64,000 bases of DNA from an uncultured Gammaproteobacteria bacterium (lineage in GTDB: Bacteria; Pseudomonadota; Gammaproteobacteria; GCA-002705445; GCA-002716945). Under the pieces are notes generated by a model. The model searched no databases and was not told the origin of the DNA. It saw only the letters and a list, made by a program, of their open reading frames with translations. Made by a program: the position numbers and the translations under genes. Within the stretch, counting starts at the first letter, position 1. Each line of letters starts with the position of its first letter. This document shows, piece by piece, positions 43,669 to 52,466 of this stretch. The stretch lies in contig CACOMO010000002.1 of assembly GCA_902628335.1 (NCBI GenBank), positions 1 to 64,000 of the forward strand, in the 5' to 3' direction.

Positions 43669-44820
43669 ATGACTGATATATTAATCCATAAATCATCGAA
43701 ATATATTGAGGAGGATCGAGATTATTATTGCTCGGATATCCGTGATAAACATGGGATGATTAAACCTAGTGATAATCTTATCAGTTTATCTTGTGACTCT
43801 GAGATAATTAGACCAGATATTGATTGTGGTGAACTGTGCTCTATTTACTACCCATTTGAAAAACACTCATTTAATAGAATTTATTTAGGCATAAGTTTCC
43901 CATTATTCGCTAATAATTGGGGAGCGGCCTTTCTCAGATATCTAATGTATCTTATCAAAAAAGATGGTGCGGTAATTCTCCCTGTGTACGCTGAAAGGCA
44001 AGGAGTAGAGAAAAACTATTGGTCAAGAAGCTCGCTTGAAGTTATGTTTCAAAGCAGACAAAAATGGTGGGGGATGAGTAATATTTGGGCTGAAAATGAC
44101 GGTGTTATGTCTATGAGAATAGGCAAAAAAGAACCTCCTCTAATAGATAGTACTTTAAATCATTTGTTTGATAATGAGTTTCAAAAAGCTAATAGGTCTG
44201 CAGATGAGGATTATTTAAAAACTGTGATGAGGCATCACAATAATGCAACTACCAGCGCAATCATCGAACAAATTATTATAAATTATCATGGCAGAAAAAA
44301 GTCTGTCTCTTTACTTAATGTCCTAGGTGATTCATTATTGCCATCAGAAATTCTCATGAGCGACTATGTAAATGTTACAGAGGCAACTCAACATTTCAAC
44401 CAAAACTCTGAGTCAAATTACAAGAGTGGTTATTTATCAGAATCTTTCACTAAAAATCTAGGAGTTATCATCAATGATCAAATCCCTCATGTAAGTGAAA
44501 AAAGATACGATATAATCACAATGATTGATTCTCTTTGTGATAAATCAGAGAACGAAAAACTATCAATTATTTCTAACCTTAAAGGTTCACTCAACAAAAA
44601 CGGTATAGTTGTAATTAGGGATAGCGCATTTGATAAAAAAGAATTCTGTGAGAAAATAAAAAATAATCTAAACATAAACGAGCTTGATCAATACTCCTCC
44701 ATTGTAGCTGCCAAACACATCAAAGATAAAAAGATTGCACATTATTCTGATATTATTTTCGATGAGCTCAACAAAGAAAATCAGAGTAGACAAAGTGTAT
44801 TTAATATTATCCGATTTTAA
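43669..44820 (+). CDS. Unknown protein with two methyltransferase-like halves
   Basis: I do not recognise this 383-residue soluble protein as a named family. Each half looks like a degenerate Rossmann methyltransferase fold. The first half has FNRIYLGISFPLFANN followed by FLRYLMYLIKKDGAVILPVY, which resembles the motif II and III region. The second has SVSLLNVLGDSLLPSEIL, YDIITMIDSLCDKSENE and SLNKNGIVVIRDS. Neither half has the glycine-rich SAM loop in usual form. It is divergent from phoR and followed by an AGCS symporter two bases after its stop. No membrane helices or signal peptide. Confidence 0.6.
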   Translation: MTDILIHKSSKYIEEDRDYYCSDIRDKHGMIKPSDNLISLSCDSEIIRPDIDCGELCSIYYPFEKHSFNRIYLGISFPLFANNWGAAFLRYLMYLIKKDGAVILPVYAERQGVEKNYWSRSSLEVMFQSRQKWWGMSNIWAENDGVMSMRIGKKEPPLIDSTLNHLFDNEFQKANRSADEDYLKTVMRHHNNATTSAIIEQIIINYHGRKKSVSLLNVLGDSLLPSEILMSDYVNVTEATQHFNQNSESNYKSGYLSESFTKNLGVIINDQIPHVSEKRYDIITMIDSLCDKSENEKLSIISNLKGSLNKNGIVVIRDSAFDKKEFCEKIKNNLNINELDQYSSIVAAKHIKDKKIAHYSDIIFDELNKENQSRQSVFNIIRF

Positions 44821-44822
44821 TT

Positions 44823-46148
44823 ATGGATATTTTTCTTAATCATCTCAGCAGTTTCCTTTGGGGTCCTTTTACGCTGGCGTTTCTGTTATTAGTTGGAGTG
44901 TATTTGATGTATGGATTAAGTGCATATCCACTTACAAATGTAGGTTATGCTCTAAGGTCTTTATTTAAAAAAGAAGATAAAGAGTCCGGAGACATCTCTT
45001 CTTTTGAATCTCTCATGACTGCTCTATCTGCAACTGTTGGTACAGGGAATATTGCAGGTGTGGCGACTGCAATCTTTCTCGGTGGCCCAGGTGCTATTTT
45101 TTGGATGTGGATTACTGCGATATTTGGTATGGCTACAAAATATGCGGAGGCTTTTCTAGCTATTAAATATAGACAGAAGAACCTCAATGGTGAGTATGTT
45201 GGTGGTCCTATGTATTACATTAAAAATGGTTTGAGCAAAAAGTTTGGTTATTTAGCTTATTTTTTTGCCCTATTTGGTATGATCGCTGCTTTTGGAATTG
45301 GCAACGGTGTTCAGTCTAATTCGGTTGCTCAAGTTGTTACTAATGAATTTGAAATTGATAAATTAACTGTAGGCATAGTAATAGCACTCCTAGTTACACT
45401 AGTTATATTAGGGGGGATAAAGAGTATAGGCAAAACTGCATCTAAATTAGTACCTATTATGTCATTGATTTATATCATTGGAGGGCTTTATATTATAGTG
45501 ATAAATTATAATCAAATACCTACGATATTTTTTATGATCATAGAGTCTGCATTTACTGGTACTGCTGCAAGTGGAGGTTTTGCTGGTGCGACTATTTGGA
45601 TGGCAATAAGATTTGGTGTATCACGAGGTGTTTTCTCAAATGAAGCAGGGTTAGGTAGCTCGCCAATTGCACATGCTGCTGCTAGAACAAACAGTCCAAT
45701 AAAACAAGGTTCTGTATCTATGCTTGAGCCACTTATTGATACAATAATTGTTTGTACGATAACTGCTTTCGTAATTCTATTAAGTCAAAGTTGGTTATCT
45801 GGTGTGAATGGTGCAGCTCTCACATCTAATGCGTATGAACAAGGTCTACCCTCCTTTGGGAAATACATAGTAATTTTTGGATTAGTGCTCTTTGCATTTA
45901 GTACTATCATAGGCTGGAGTTACTATGGGGAAAAATGTGCAGAATTTATATTCGGAAATAAAATTATAATACCTTATAGGGTATTTTGGATTATTATTAT
46001 TCCTGTTGGAGCTGTTATTGAGTTAAACCTTGTATGGTTAATAGCTGATATAATGAACGCATTAATGGCATTACCAAATTTAATTGCTCTAGTACTACTA
46101 AGTCCTATAGTATTTAAGGAAACCAGAGCATATTTGAAAAATGAATAA
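44823..46148 (+). CDS. Sodium:alanine/glycine symporter (AGCS family)
   Basis: Inner-membrane amino-acid importer with about ten to eleven helices in 441 residues. Family signatures are ATVGTGNIAGVATAIFLGGPGAIFWMW (shown in parts: TVGTGNIAG, GGPGAIFWMW), GGPMYYI and FSNEAGLGSSPIAHA. It would use a sodium gradient, which the Mrp-like antiporter at 47002-54120 could supply; that link is inference. The stop overlaps the nadC start by eight bases. Confidence 0.93.
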   Translation: MDIFLNHLSSFLWGPFTLAFLLLVGVYLMYGLSAYPLTNVGYALRSLFKKEDKESGDISSFESLMTALSATVGTGNIAGVATAIFLGGPGAIFWMWITAIFGMATKYAEAFLAIKYRQKNLNGEYVGGPMYYIKNGLSKKFGYLAYFFALFGMIAAFGIGNGVQSNSVAQVVTNEFEIDKLTVGIVIALLVTLVILGGIKSIGKTASKLVPIMSLIYIIGGLYIIVINYNQIPTIFFMIIESAFTGTAASGGFAGATIWMAIRFGVSRGVFSNEAGLGSSPIAHAAARTNSPIKQGSVSMLEPLIDTIIVCTITAFVILLSQSWLSGVNGAALTSNAYEQGLPSFGKYIVIFGLVLFAFSTIIGWSYYGEKCAEFIFGNKIIIPYRVFWIIIIPVGAVIELNLVWLIADIMNALMALPNLIALVLLSPIVFKETRAYLKNE

Positions 46149-46965
46149 AAAATTAAAAGATAAAATTAACAGTCATGTAAAATTATCTTTATTAGAAGAT
46201 CAAATAAAAAAAGACTGCACTACAAAAAAAATAAAAAATCAAGATGTTAAAGCTTCATTATTTTTTAAAGAAGAGTCTGTACTATTTGGCAAGGTGTGGT
46301 TTGAACAATCCTTCAGGCTTTTTGATAAAAAGATCAAATTCAAATGGAATTATAACGACGGAGATCTTATTAGAAAAAATAGAAAAGTATGCGAGGTGAC
46401 TGGTAACGCAAAATCTATTCTATCATGCGAGAGAGTTTCCTTGAATTTTCTACAAACACTCTCAGCAATTTCAAACAGCGCTTATCTTTATAATAAGAAA
46501 GTATCGAAAAAGAGGATACAAATATTATATACTCGTAAAACAATTCCTGGTTGGAGATATGCAATTGATTTAGCGTGTCAAAAACATAATTGTCTACCAC
46601 ATAGACGAGATCTTGAACATCAGATATTAGTTAAGGAAAATCATTTAAACTGTATAGATGATTTTTCAGAATACATTAGACAATGCAAAAAACTCAAAAA
46701 AAGTATTATTGTCGAAGCAAAAAGTATAAATGAGGCTATGAAATTCTCAAAAATAAAAGGAATAAAAAGAGTATTACTCGATAATTTCAAACCAAGTGAC
46801 ATCAAAAGATTTTTGTTAGGTATTAATCATATGGAAATAGAAATTTCTGGAAATATAAATTTAAATAATATCAACAAATATCTAATAAATGGTGTTGATT
46901 ACATTTCTATAGGTTCTATTACTAAAAACATCAAAGCCACAGATATGACATTACTAATCAAGTAA
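46141..46965 (+). CDS. nadC: Nicotinate-nucleotide pyrophosphorylase, divergent
   Basis: Makes nicotinate mononucleotide from quinolinate and PRPP in NAD synthesis. ERVSLNFLQTLSAIS, TRKTIPGWRYAI, LVKENHL, VLLDNF and YISIGSITKNIKATD follow NadC order and spacing. Some conserved positions differ: YTRKT replaces DTRKT, and the GG...NHR segment reads NCLPHRRDLEHQ. ModD-type paralogues are an alternative, but no molybdate genes are near. 274 residues; lysine-rich and AT-rich. Confidence 0.8.
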   Translation: MNKKLKDKINSHVKLSLLEDQIKKDCTTKKIKNQDVKASLFFKEESVLFGKVWFEQSFRLFDKKIKFKWNYNDGDLIRKNRKVCEVTGNAKSILSCERVSLNFLQTLSAISNSAYLYNKKVSKKRIQILYTRKTIPGWRYAIDLACQKHNCLPHRRDLEHQILVKENHLNCIDDFSEYIRQCKKLKKSIIVEAKSINEAMKFSKIKGIKRVLLDNFKPSDIKRFLLGINHMEIEISGNINLNNINKYLINGVDYISIGSITKNIKATDMTLLIK

Positions 46966-47001
46966 TATGGTGAAAATGTGTATATGCAGTTATAATATGG
47001 T

Positions 47002-47520
47002 ATGGCTGACATATCCAAAATCAACCTAAAGAGGAATTACCTTACAAAAGTATTCATAACAATTGTGATTTTGTGGCTAGTTCTGTCAAGTATGTTTTTG
47101 CCTTTGATGATATCACTTGGAATCCTATCTGCGCTAGTGACTACTTATATCTTATTTATCATGAACGTATTTAATTCAAAGGACGCTGCTGTGAGCATTA
47201 ACTTAGTGAAGATGACAGCTTACATTTTCTGGTTATTCAAAGAAATCATAATATCAAATTTCAAAGTTTGCTGGCTTATCCTCAACCCTCAATATAAAAT
47301 AACACCAATAATAGGCGAGACAAAGTCTGAATTATCCACAGATTTCACAACGACAATATACGCTAACTCTATTACACTAACTCCTGGAACAATTACAATA
47401 GATATAAATGATAACGTGCTTACAGTTCATTCTTTGGATGAAAAATTTAAAACATCTCTAGATTCAAGAGTTATGTATGAAAAAGTAAAATCTACTGAGA
47501 TATCAAAGGAGCTCAAATAG
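47002..47520 (+). CDS. mrpE: Mrp-type antiporter subunit E
   Basis: First gene of a ten-gene Na+/H+ antiporter operon. MrpE/MnhE/MbhA family: two to three N-terminal membrane helices (about 15-52 and 68-92), then a cytosolic domain with the motif ANSITLTPGTITIDI. Length 172. Its stop shares one base with the GTG start of the next subunit. A TATAAT lies six bases before the ATG, too close for a normal leader. Confidence 0.92.
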   Translation: MADISKINLKRNYLTKVFITIVILWLVLSSMFLPLMISLGILSALVTTYILFIMNVFNSKDAAVSINLVKMTAYIFWLFKEIIISNFKVCWLILNPQYKITPIIGETKSELSTDFTTTIYANSITLTPGTITIDINDNVLTVHSLDEKFKTSLDSRVMYEKVKSTEISKELK

Positions 47521-47783
47521 TGATAATTGATCCAATATATCCAATTATATCTCTTGGTATTCTGATCTTTTTGTCTATGATCAGGTTCCTTAGTTGTCAT
47601 GATATATTTACAAAAATTTTGGCGGTAAATGTTGTTAGCACGAAAATTATTCTTATAATTTCGATGATAAGTATACTTGTTATACAAAGAGATTATCTTG
47701 ATATCGTACTAGTATACGGACTCATTAATTTTATAACTATGATTGTTGTAGCAAAATATTTCCTGGAGAAAAAGCAATCATGA
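47520..47783 (+). CDS. mrpF: Mrp-type antiporter subunit F
   Basis: Small three-helix membrane subunit (87 residues) of the MrpF/MbhB family; FLSCHDIFTKILAVNVVSTK contains the conserved polar segment between helices. It starts with GTG at 47520, overlapping the mrpE stop (TAGTGA), and overlaps mrpG by four bases. Confidence 0.88.
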   Translation: MIIDPIYPIISLGILIFLSMIRFLSCHDIFTKILAVNVVSTKIILIISMISILVIQRDYLDIVLVYGLINFITMIVVAKYFLEKKQS

Positions 47784-48073
47784 GCATTTTTTCCTTCTTT
47801 ATAGTAACTTTTGGTGTTCTTATAATTTTTATTGGGACTTTAGGTCTTTTTAAATTTCAAGATTTTCTTACAAGAACTCATGCTGCATCTGTCATTGATA
47901 CTCTAGGAACAACTCTTATTATATTTGGATTGGTCATTGTAGAGGGTTTTACAATTACTTCATTCAAATTAATCTTGTTGCTAGTGGTACTATTAGTATC
48001 GAATAGTACGATCTCACATATACTTGCTCAAACATTTTTTAAGATAAATAACAAAAAAGGAGAAGTATCATAG
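47780..48073 (+). CDS. mrpG: Mrp-type antiporter subunit G
   Basis: Three-helix membrane subunit (97 residues) of the MrpG/MbhC family. The hallmark is GTLGLFKFQDFLTRTHAASV followed by DTLGTTLIIFGL. The start overlaps mrpF (ATGA). The stop TAG at 48071-48073 overlaps the beginning of the next gene. Confidence 0.92.
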   Translation: MSIFSFFIVTFGVLIIFIGTLGLFKFQDFLTRTHAASVIDTLGTTLIIFGLVIVEGFTITSFKLILLLVVLLVSNSTISHILAQTFFKINNKKGEVS

Positions 48074-48600
48074 ATAATATCCTAATAGAAATCTTTCTTG
48101 TTATTCTCATTGTGCTATCAATATTTATAATATTTACAAGAAGCTTATTATCCTCAATTTTTGCAGTATCTTTTTACAGTATGGTTTGTGCTACGATATT
48201 TTTCATATCTGATGCAGTAGATGTTGCTCTTACAGAAGCTGCGGTAGGCGCAGGTATTTCAACTTTATTATTTATCAAAGTCCTTCATAATATTGATGAC
48301 ACTCTACCGAAGAATACAGCTCGTGATCTCTCTAGTTTTATTCTGTTTTTTTTACTTTCTATAATTTTAATATCATTCTCACTCAATTTTCCAGAATTCG
48401 GATTATCATCAATTACTAATGATGCACCAAGCACTCAGTATTATCTTAACCAGTCACAAGTTGACATAGGGATACCAAATGTCGTGACATCTATACTTGC
48501 TGGTTATAGAGCATTTGATACTCTAGGTGAGGTTTTAGTTATTTTCATTGCTGGTATTTCAGTATTGGGCTTACTTAGAGAGGAGAAAGATAATGGATGA
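48070..48600 (+). CDS. Antiporter subunit with MbhD- and MbhE-like domains
   Basis: Corresponds to the C-terminal part of MrpA. The first half holds SDAVDVALTEAAVGAG (MbhD/DUF4040), and the second half ends with GIPNVVTSILAGYRAFDTLGE, the MbhE signature, so two Mbh-type subunits are joined. The first normal start codon in frame is GTG at 48112, but that would cut the first helix in half. In-frame codons from 48070 on (IDNILIEIFLVILIVLSIF) complete a normal first helix and contain no ATG, GTG or TTG before 48112. I place the start at the ATA at 48070, overlapping the mrpG stop, with low certainty. Confidence 0.75.
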   Translation: MDNILIEIFLVILIVLSIFIIFTRSLLSSIFAVSFYSMVCATIFFISDAVDVALTEAAVGAGISTLLFIKVLHNIDDTLPKNTARDLSSFILFFLLSIILISFSLNFPEFGLSSITNDAPSTQYYLNQSQVDIGIPNVVTSILAGYRAFDTLGEVLVIFIAGISVLGLLREEKDNG

Positions 48601-49015
48601 TAATGTTGTAATTAAAATTATTAGCACACTGATGATCCCCCTTATTCTTATCTTCGGCTTATATGTTCAGTTTCATGGTGAATATTCTGCTGGCGGTGGT
48701 TTTCAAGCTGGTGTAATACTAGCAGCAAGTTTTATTTTATATGATCTTGTATTTAGCAATGAGAATACTAGTTTAAAATTGAACACTGAAATAATTCTAA
48801 ACTTCATAGCTGCTGGAGTCGCACTATATGTATTAGTAGGTATTTTTGGACTCCTCTATGGTGGTAATTTTCTAGACTACAGCTCTCTCTCGTTGTCTAA
48901 TGATGCGAGCTCGGGACAAAAAATTGGAATATTTCTAGTTGAAATAGGTGTGGGATTAACAGTCAGCGGTGTAATGGTTCTCATATACAAAATGTTTAAC
49001 AAAAGTAAAGCTTAG
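48593..49015 (+). CDS. mrpB: Mrp-type antiporter subunit B
   Basis: Four-helix membrane subunit (140 residues) of the MnhB/MbhF family. The signature is FGLYVQFHGEYSAGGGFQAGVILAASF. The ATG at 48593 follows AGGAGA at good spacing and overlaps the previous stop by eight bases; a longer reading from 48548 lies within the preceding gene and is less likely. Confidence 0.92.
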   Translation: MDDNVVIKIISTLMIPLILIFGLYVQFHGEYSAGGGFQAGVILAASFILYDLVFSNENTSLKLNTEIILNFIAAGVALYVLVGIFGLLYGGNFLDYSSLSLSNDASSGQKIGIFLVEIGVGLTVSGVMVLIYKMFNKSKA

Positions 49016-49017
49016 CA

Positions 49018-49347
49018 ATGATTTATGCTCTGAATATGATTCTGTTTACTCTTGGATTAGTTATAATGATTCGAGAGTCAAATCTAGTCAAAAAAGTTAT
49101 TGGTTTGAATATTTTTCAAAGCTCTATATTTATTTTTTTTATTTTATTGAGTAAATTAAATGATAGTCTTCCACCCATATTAGAAGACTATAGCTATGAT
49201 TATTCTAATCCTCTTCCTCATGTCCTGATATTGACAGCTATAGTTGTAAGTATTTCAACAACTAGTCTTGCACTAGCATTAATATTAAAAATCAAAAAAC
49301 AATTTAATACAATCGACGAAGATGAAATAAGTAAGGACGATCAATGA
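49018..49347 (+). CDS. mrpC: Mrp-type antiporter subunit C
   Basis: NuoK-like three-helix subunit (109 residues). IGLNIFQSSIFIFFILLS and PLPHVLILTAIVVSISTTSLALALI match MnhC/MrpC, including the conserved LPHVLxLTAIVVS. It begins two bases after mrpB and overlaps the next gene by four bases. Confidence 0.93.
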   Translation: MIYALNMILFTLGLVIMIRESNLVKKVIGLNIFQSSIFIFFILLSKLNDSLPPILEDYSYDYSNPLPHVLILTAIVVSISTTSLALALILKIKKQFNTIDEDEISKDDQ

Positions 49348-50813
49348 GCCAGATACCAGTATTAATAATAATTTTGCCTTTATTGTTCGTACCAATAGTA
49401 ATTTTAATGAGGATGTTTAAGGTATCTTACCTAATTGTAGTTTTAAGCTCAGTGTTAAATTTTATTTTAATAACAATACTGACTTTAGATGTCTTCACGA
49501 ATGGAGCTGTTTTTTACGAATTAGGTGGATGGCCAGCACCAATAGGGATTAGATTAAATGCAGATATGTTGTCCTGTTTGTTTCTAATGTTAATTGGATT
49601 TATGAATTTGGTATGTGTTATTTCTTGTAAAGAGATTGTTGAAAAAACTGTCTCCTCAAGCAAAGTTTATTTATTCTATACAGCATGGTTATTATGTAAT
49701 ACCGGTTTTACTGGCATAATCTTAACAGATGACATATTTAATATGTTTGTTTTTCTCGAAATATCTTCATTATCAAGTTATTTTTTAATTTCACAAGGCA
49801 ATCAGAAAAAATCTACATTTGCGGCTTTGCAATATCTATTTATTGGAAGCATAGGTGCAATTTTTGTCCTTTTTGCAATAGGACTTCTTTATATGATTAC
49901 TGGTACACTTAATATGCAAGATCTAACTAAACAGCTTGCTGTCGTTGAAGAAAAACAAATAGTACTTTTTGCGATTGTATTTTTACTTGTAGGAGTTGGG
50001 GTCAAATCCGCATTGTTCCCACTCCATGGTTGGCTTATTAAAACATATGCTTACTCACCATCAATAGTTACAACGTACTTTTCAGGTACTTCAACGAAGA
50101 TTGGAATTTATATTTTCTTTCGAGTTTTTCTTGATATTCTTAATGATATTGGCCCATTAACATTATTTTCACTATCCGACATTCTAATTGCTCTATCTTC
50201 AATTGGCGTAGTTTTGATTACCTATTATGCAATTAAGCAGACTGATATTAAAAAGATGTTAGCTTACTCGAGCGTGGGACAACTAAGTTATATATTTATC
50301 GCAATGATACTTTATATACCTGATGGCATTACAGCCTCTCTTGTACATGTTATTAATCACTCAATAATTAAAACATCTCTTTTTTTAACGCTGACGCTTT
50401 TATTTATTTCTAAAAAAGAGGTGTTGCTAACAGATCTGGCTGGATTATCAACTAAACAACCAATTATTACAAGTTGCTTTCTCGTCATGTCCTTAGCTCT
50501 TGTGGGATTACCACTTACAGCAGGTTTTATAAGTAAATGGTACTTGATTTTATCGCTTATTCAATCTAAATATTGGATGTTCACTAGTATTGTAGTATTA
50601 ACATCATTTATGACACTATTTTATGTTTGGAAAATGATTGATCAGGTCTATTTCAAAGAAAATTCTAATGGGGAGATGTTCGAACTTAAAAAACATCAGT
50701 TTATCCCGATAGCGTTTCTAACGCTTCTAATTATATATTTGGGTGTTGAAACAAGTTTAACAGTTGGGGTATCACAGAGTATTGCTTACGATATCATATA
50801 TGGAGTAATTTAG
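49344..50813 (+). CDS. mrpD: Antiporter large subunit D, copy 1 (NuoN/MrpD-like)
   Basis: Fourteen-helix proton- or cation-translocating subunit of 489 residues. The family motifs are GVKSALFPLHGWLIKTYA (helix 7 lysine region), DIKKMLAYSSVGQLSYI, and the conserved glutamate in VFLEISSLSSYF. It is the first of three such subunits in the operon. Which of the three acts as the MrpA-like partner is not settled from sequence. Confidence 0.9.
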   Translation: MSQIPVLIIILPLLFVPIVILMRMFKVSYLIVVLSSVLNFILITILTLDVFTNGAVFYELGGWPAPIGIRLNADMLSCLFLMLIGFMNLVCVISCKEIVEKTVSSSKVYLFYTAWLLCNTGFTGIILTDDIFNMFVFLEISSLSSYFLISQGNQKKSTFAALQYLFIGSIGAIFVLFAIGLLYMITGTLNMQDLTKQLAVVEEKQIVLFAIVFLLVGVGVKSALFPLHGWLIKTYAYSPSIVTTYFSGTSTKIGIYIFFRVFLDILNDIGPLTLFSLSDILIALSSIGVVLITYYAIKQTDIKKMLAYSSVGQLSYIFIAMILYIPDGITASLVHVINHSIIKTSLFLTLTLLFISKKEVLLTDLAGLSTKQPIITSCFLVMSLALVGLPLTAGFISKWYLILSLIQSKYWMFTSIVVLTSFMTLFYVWKMIDQVYFKENSNGEMFELKKHQFIPIAFLTLLIIYLGVETSLTVGVSQSIAYDIIYGVI

Positions 50814-50814
50814 A

Positions 50815-52254
50815 ATGTCGCTTATCCTAATACATCTTATTTTCCTTACTCTGTCTTTAGTGATGCTCTATATTCTTAGACATAAGTCTAATATTAATAA
50901 ATATCATAATTTCATCAGCTTTTTTTCATTTGTTATTTCTTCAAGCATTTTTCTTAAAAGAGATTTATTATTAGGTACAAAAGTAGAACTCATAGAAGTG
51001 TTTGATAAAGTCTCAATTACTTTTTATCTAGATGAGATTGGTATTGTATTTCTTCTGGTCTCAAATTTCTTATGGTTTCTGACATCTTTATATGCTTCTA
51101 GGTATCTTGTTTTAAATGATTACAATAATCAGAATATTTTCTACATATTTTTCTTGTTTGCTATGCTTGCAACAAATGGAATTATTTACTCAGAGAATTT
51201 ATTCACTATTTTTATTTTTTACGAAATCCTCACACTATCAACATACCCTCTTGTAACTTTAAAGAAAAATGAAGATATCCTAAAGTCGGGTAAAAAATAT
51301 TTATTTATACTTCTTGGCACATCAGTAATTTTTCTTCTTCCAGCCATTATAATTACTTATTCTCTTACAGGATCTATATCGTTTAGTGATCCTATACCAT
51401 TTTCTGGAGTGAGCGAAATAATATTAATTTTTACCATGCTACTATTTATCTTTGGTACAGCTAAAAGTGCTGTCATGCCGTTTCATAAATGGCTGCCATC
51501 CGCTATGGTTGCACCAACTCCTGTAAGCGCCCTTCTACATGCAGTAGCAGTCGTAAAGTCCGGAGTTTATATACTTACAAAAATTTTCTTACTTATCTAT
51601 GGATCTAGTATTTCTTTTATGACAAGTATGCAAGTTTTTGTGGTTTTAATTTGTTATACAATAGTGGCATCGTCAGTTATTGCACTTAGACAAGATAGTA
51701 TAAAGCTCAGACTTGCCTATTCAACAATCGGTCAATTATCATATATCCTACTAGGTGTAATTATACTAGCACCCCTATCAATACTTGCTGCTTTATTACA
51801 TTTTATTTTTCATGCATTTGGAAAAATAGTGCTATTCTTAAGCGCTGGTATATTTGCAACGAATTTCAAAGTTAAAAATGTCTCTGAAATGGATGGGCTG
51901 GCTACGATCGCGCCCTTCACATGCTTTTCAATGACTGTAGGTGCTTTAATAATGATAGGATTGCCTCCGACAATAGGTTTTATAAGTAAATGGTATCTTC
52001 TTTTGGGTTTATCGAGCTCAGAAGAATATTTAGCGATAAGCGTGATAATTATAAGCACCTTACTCAATGCAGGATATTATCTACCAATGATATACAGAGT
52101 GTATTTCAATGACGGTGCTACTACTAACTCCGAAATAAGAGAAGACGTATATCTAGTAACTCCTGTTTTTCTCGTTACACTTGTTGGAGTTATGATGTTC
52201 TTTTTCTCTACGCCAATAGTGTCTTTCATACAACAGATAGGATACATGCAATGA
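50815..52254 (+). CDS. Antiporter large subunit D, copy 2 (NuoN/MrpD-like)
   Basis: Second NuoL/M/N-type subunit, 479 residues and about 14 helices. IFYEILTLSTYPLV holds the conserved helix 5 glutamate, GTAKSAVMPFHKWLPSAMVA the lysine/histidine helix, and QDSIKLRLAYSTIGQLSYI the broken-helix region. It lacks any MbhD/MbhE extension, which is encoded separately at 48070. It begins one base after the previous stop and overlaps the small ORF after it (ATGA). Confidence 0.88.
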   Translation: MSLILIHLIFLTLSLVMLYILRHKSNINKYHNFISFFSFVISSSIFLKRDLLLGTKVELIEVFDKVSITFYLDEIGIVFLLVSNFLWFLTSLYASRYLVLNDYNNQNIFYIFFLFAMLATNGIIYSENLFTIFIFYEILTLSTYPLVTLKKNEDILKSGKKYLFILLGTSVIFLLPAIIITYSLTGSISFSDPIPFSGVSEIILIFTMLLFIFGTAKSAVMPFHKWLPSAMVAPTPVSALLHAVAVVKSGVYILTKIFLLIYGSSISFMTSMQVFVVLICYTIVASSVIALRQDSIKLRLAYSTIGQLSYILLGVIILAPLSILAALLHFIFHAFGKIVLFLSAGIFATNFKVKNVSEMDGLATIAPFTCFSMTVGALIMIGLPPTIGFISKWYLLLGLSSSEEYLAISVIIISTLLNAGYYLPMIYRVYFNDGATTNSEIREDVYLVTPVFLVTLVGVMMFFFSTPIVSFIQQIGYMQ

Positions 52255-52466
52255 AAACAAGAAAAAACATCATATACACGATATTCGTTATAATAAGTTT
52301 TACGCCGTACTTATATCTTTTCTATGATTTTAAAAAGGTAAAATTTTCTGTGGATAACTTAGTAGGTTTTTATCCTATTTATGGATTTTTCGCATGTGTT
52401 GGATTAATAATATTTGCCAAACTTCTTGCTTTAGTACTTAAAAAAGACGAGGATTTTTATGATTGA
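52251..52466 (+). CDS. Small two-helix protein of the antiporter operon
   Basis: A 71-residue protein with two membrane helices (about 6-27 and 42-64). Its C-terminus FYPIYGFFACVGLIIFAK followed by KKDEDFYD looks strongly conserved in type and recalls small proteins seen in similar Mrp-like clusters. It overlaps both neighbours by 4 and 8 bases, so it is almost certainly translated as part of the complex. It has no assigned Mrp letter and its role is unknown. Confidence 0.82.
   Translation: MKTRKNIIYTIFVIISFTPYLYLFYDFKKVKFSVDNLVGFYPIYGFFACVGLIIFAKLLALVLKKDEDFYD

Noticed and set aside
43664-43669. TATAAT overlapping the ATG of the two-domain protein gene
   Set aside because: Transcription would start inside the coding region, so it is probably just AT-rich sequence.
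46991-46996. TATAAT just before mrpE as a promoter -10
   Set aside because: It ends five bases before the ATG and lacks a matching -35; it would need leaderless transcription.
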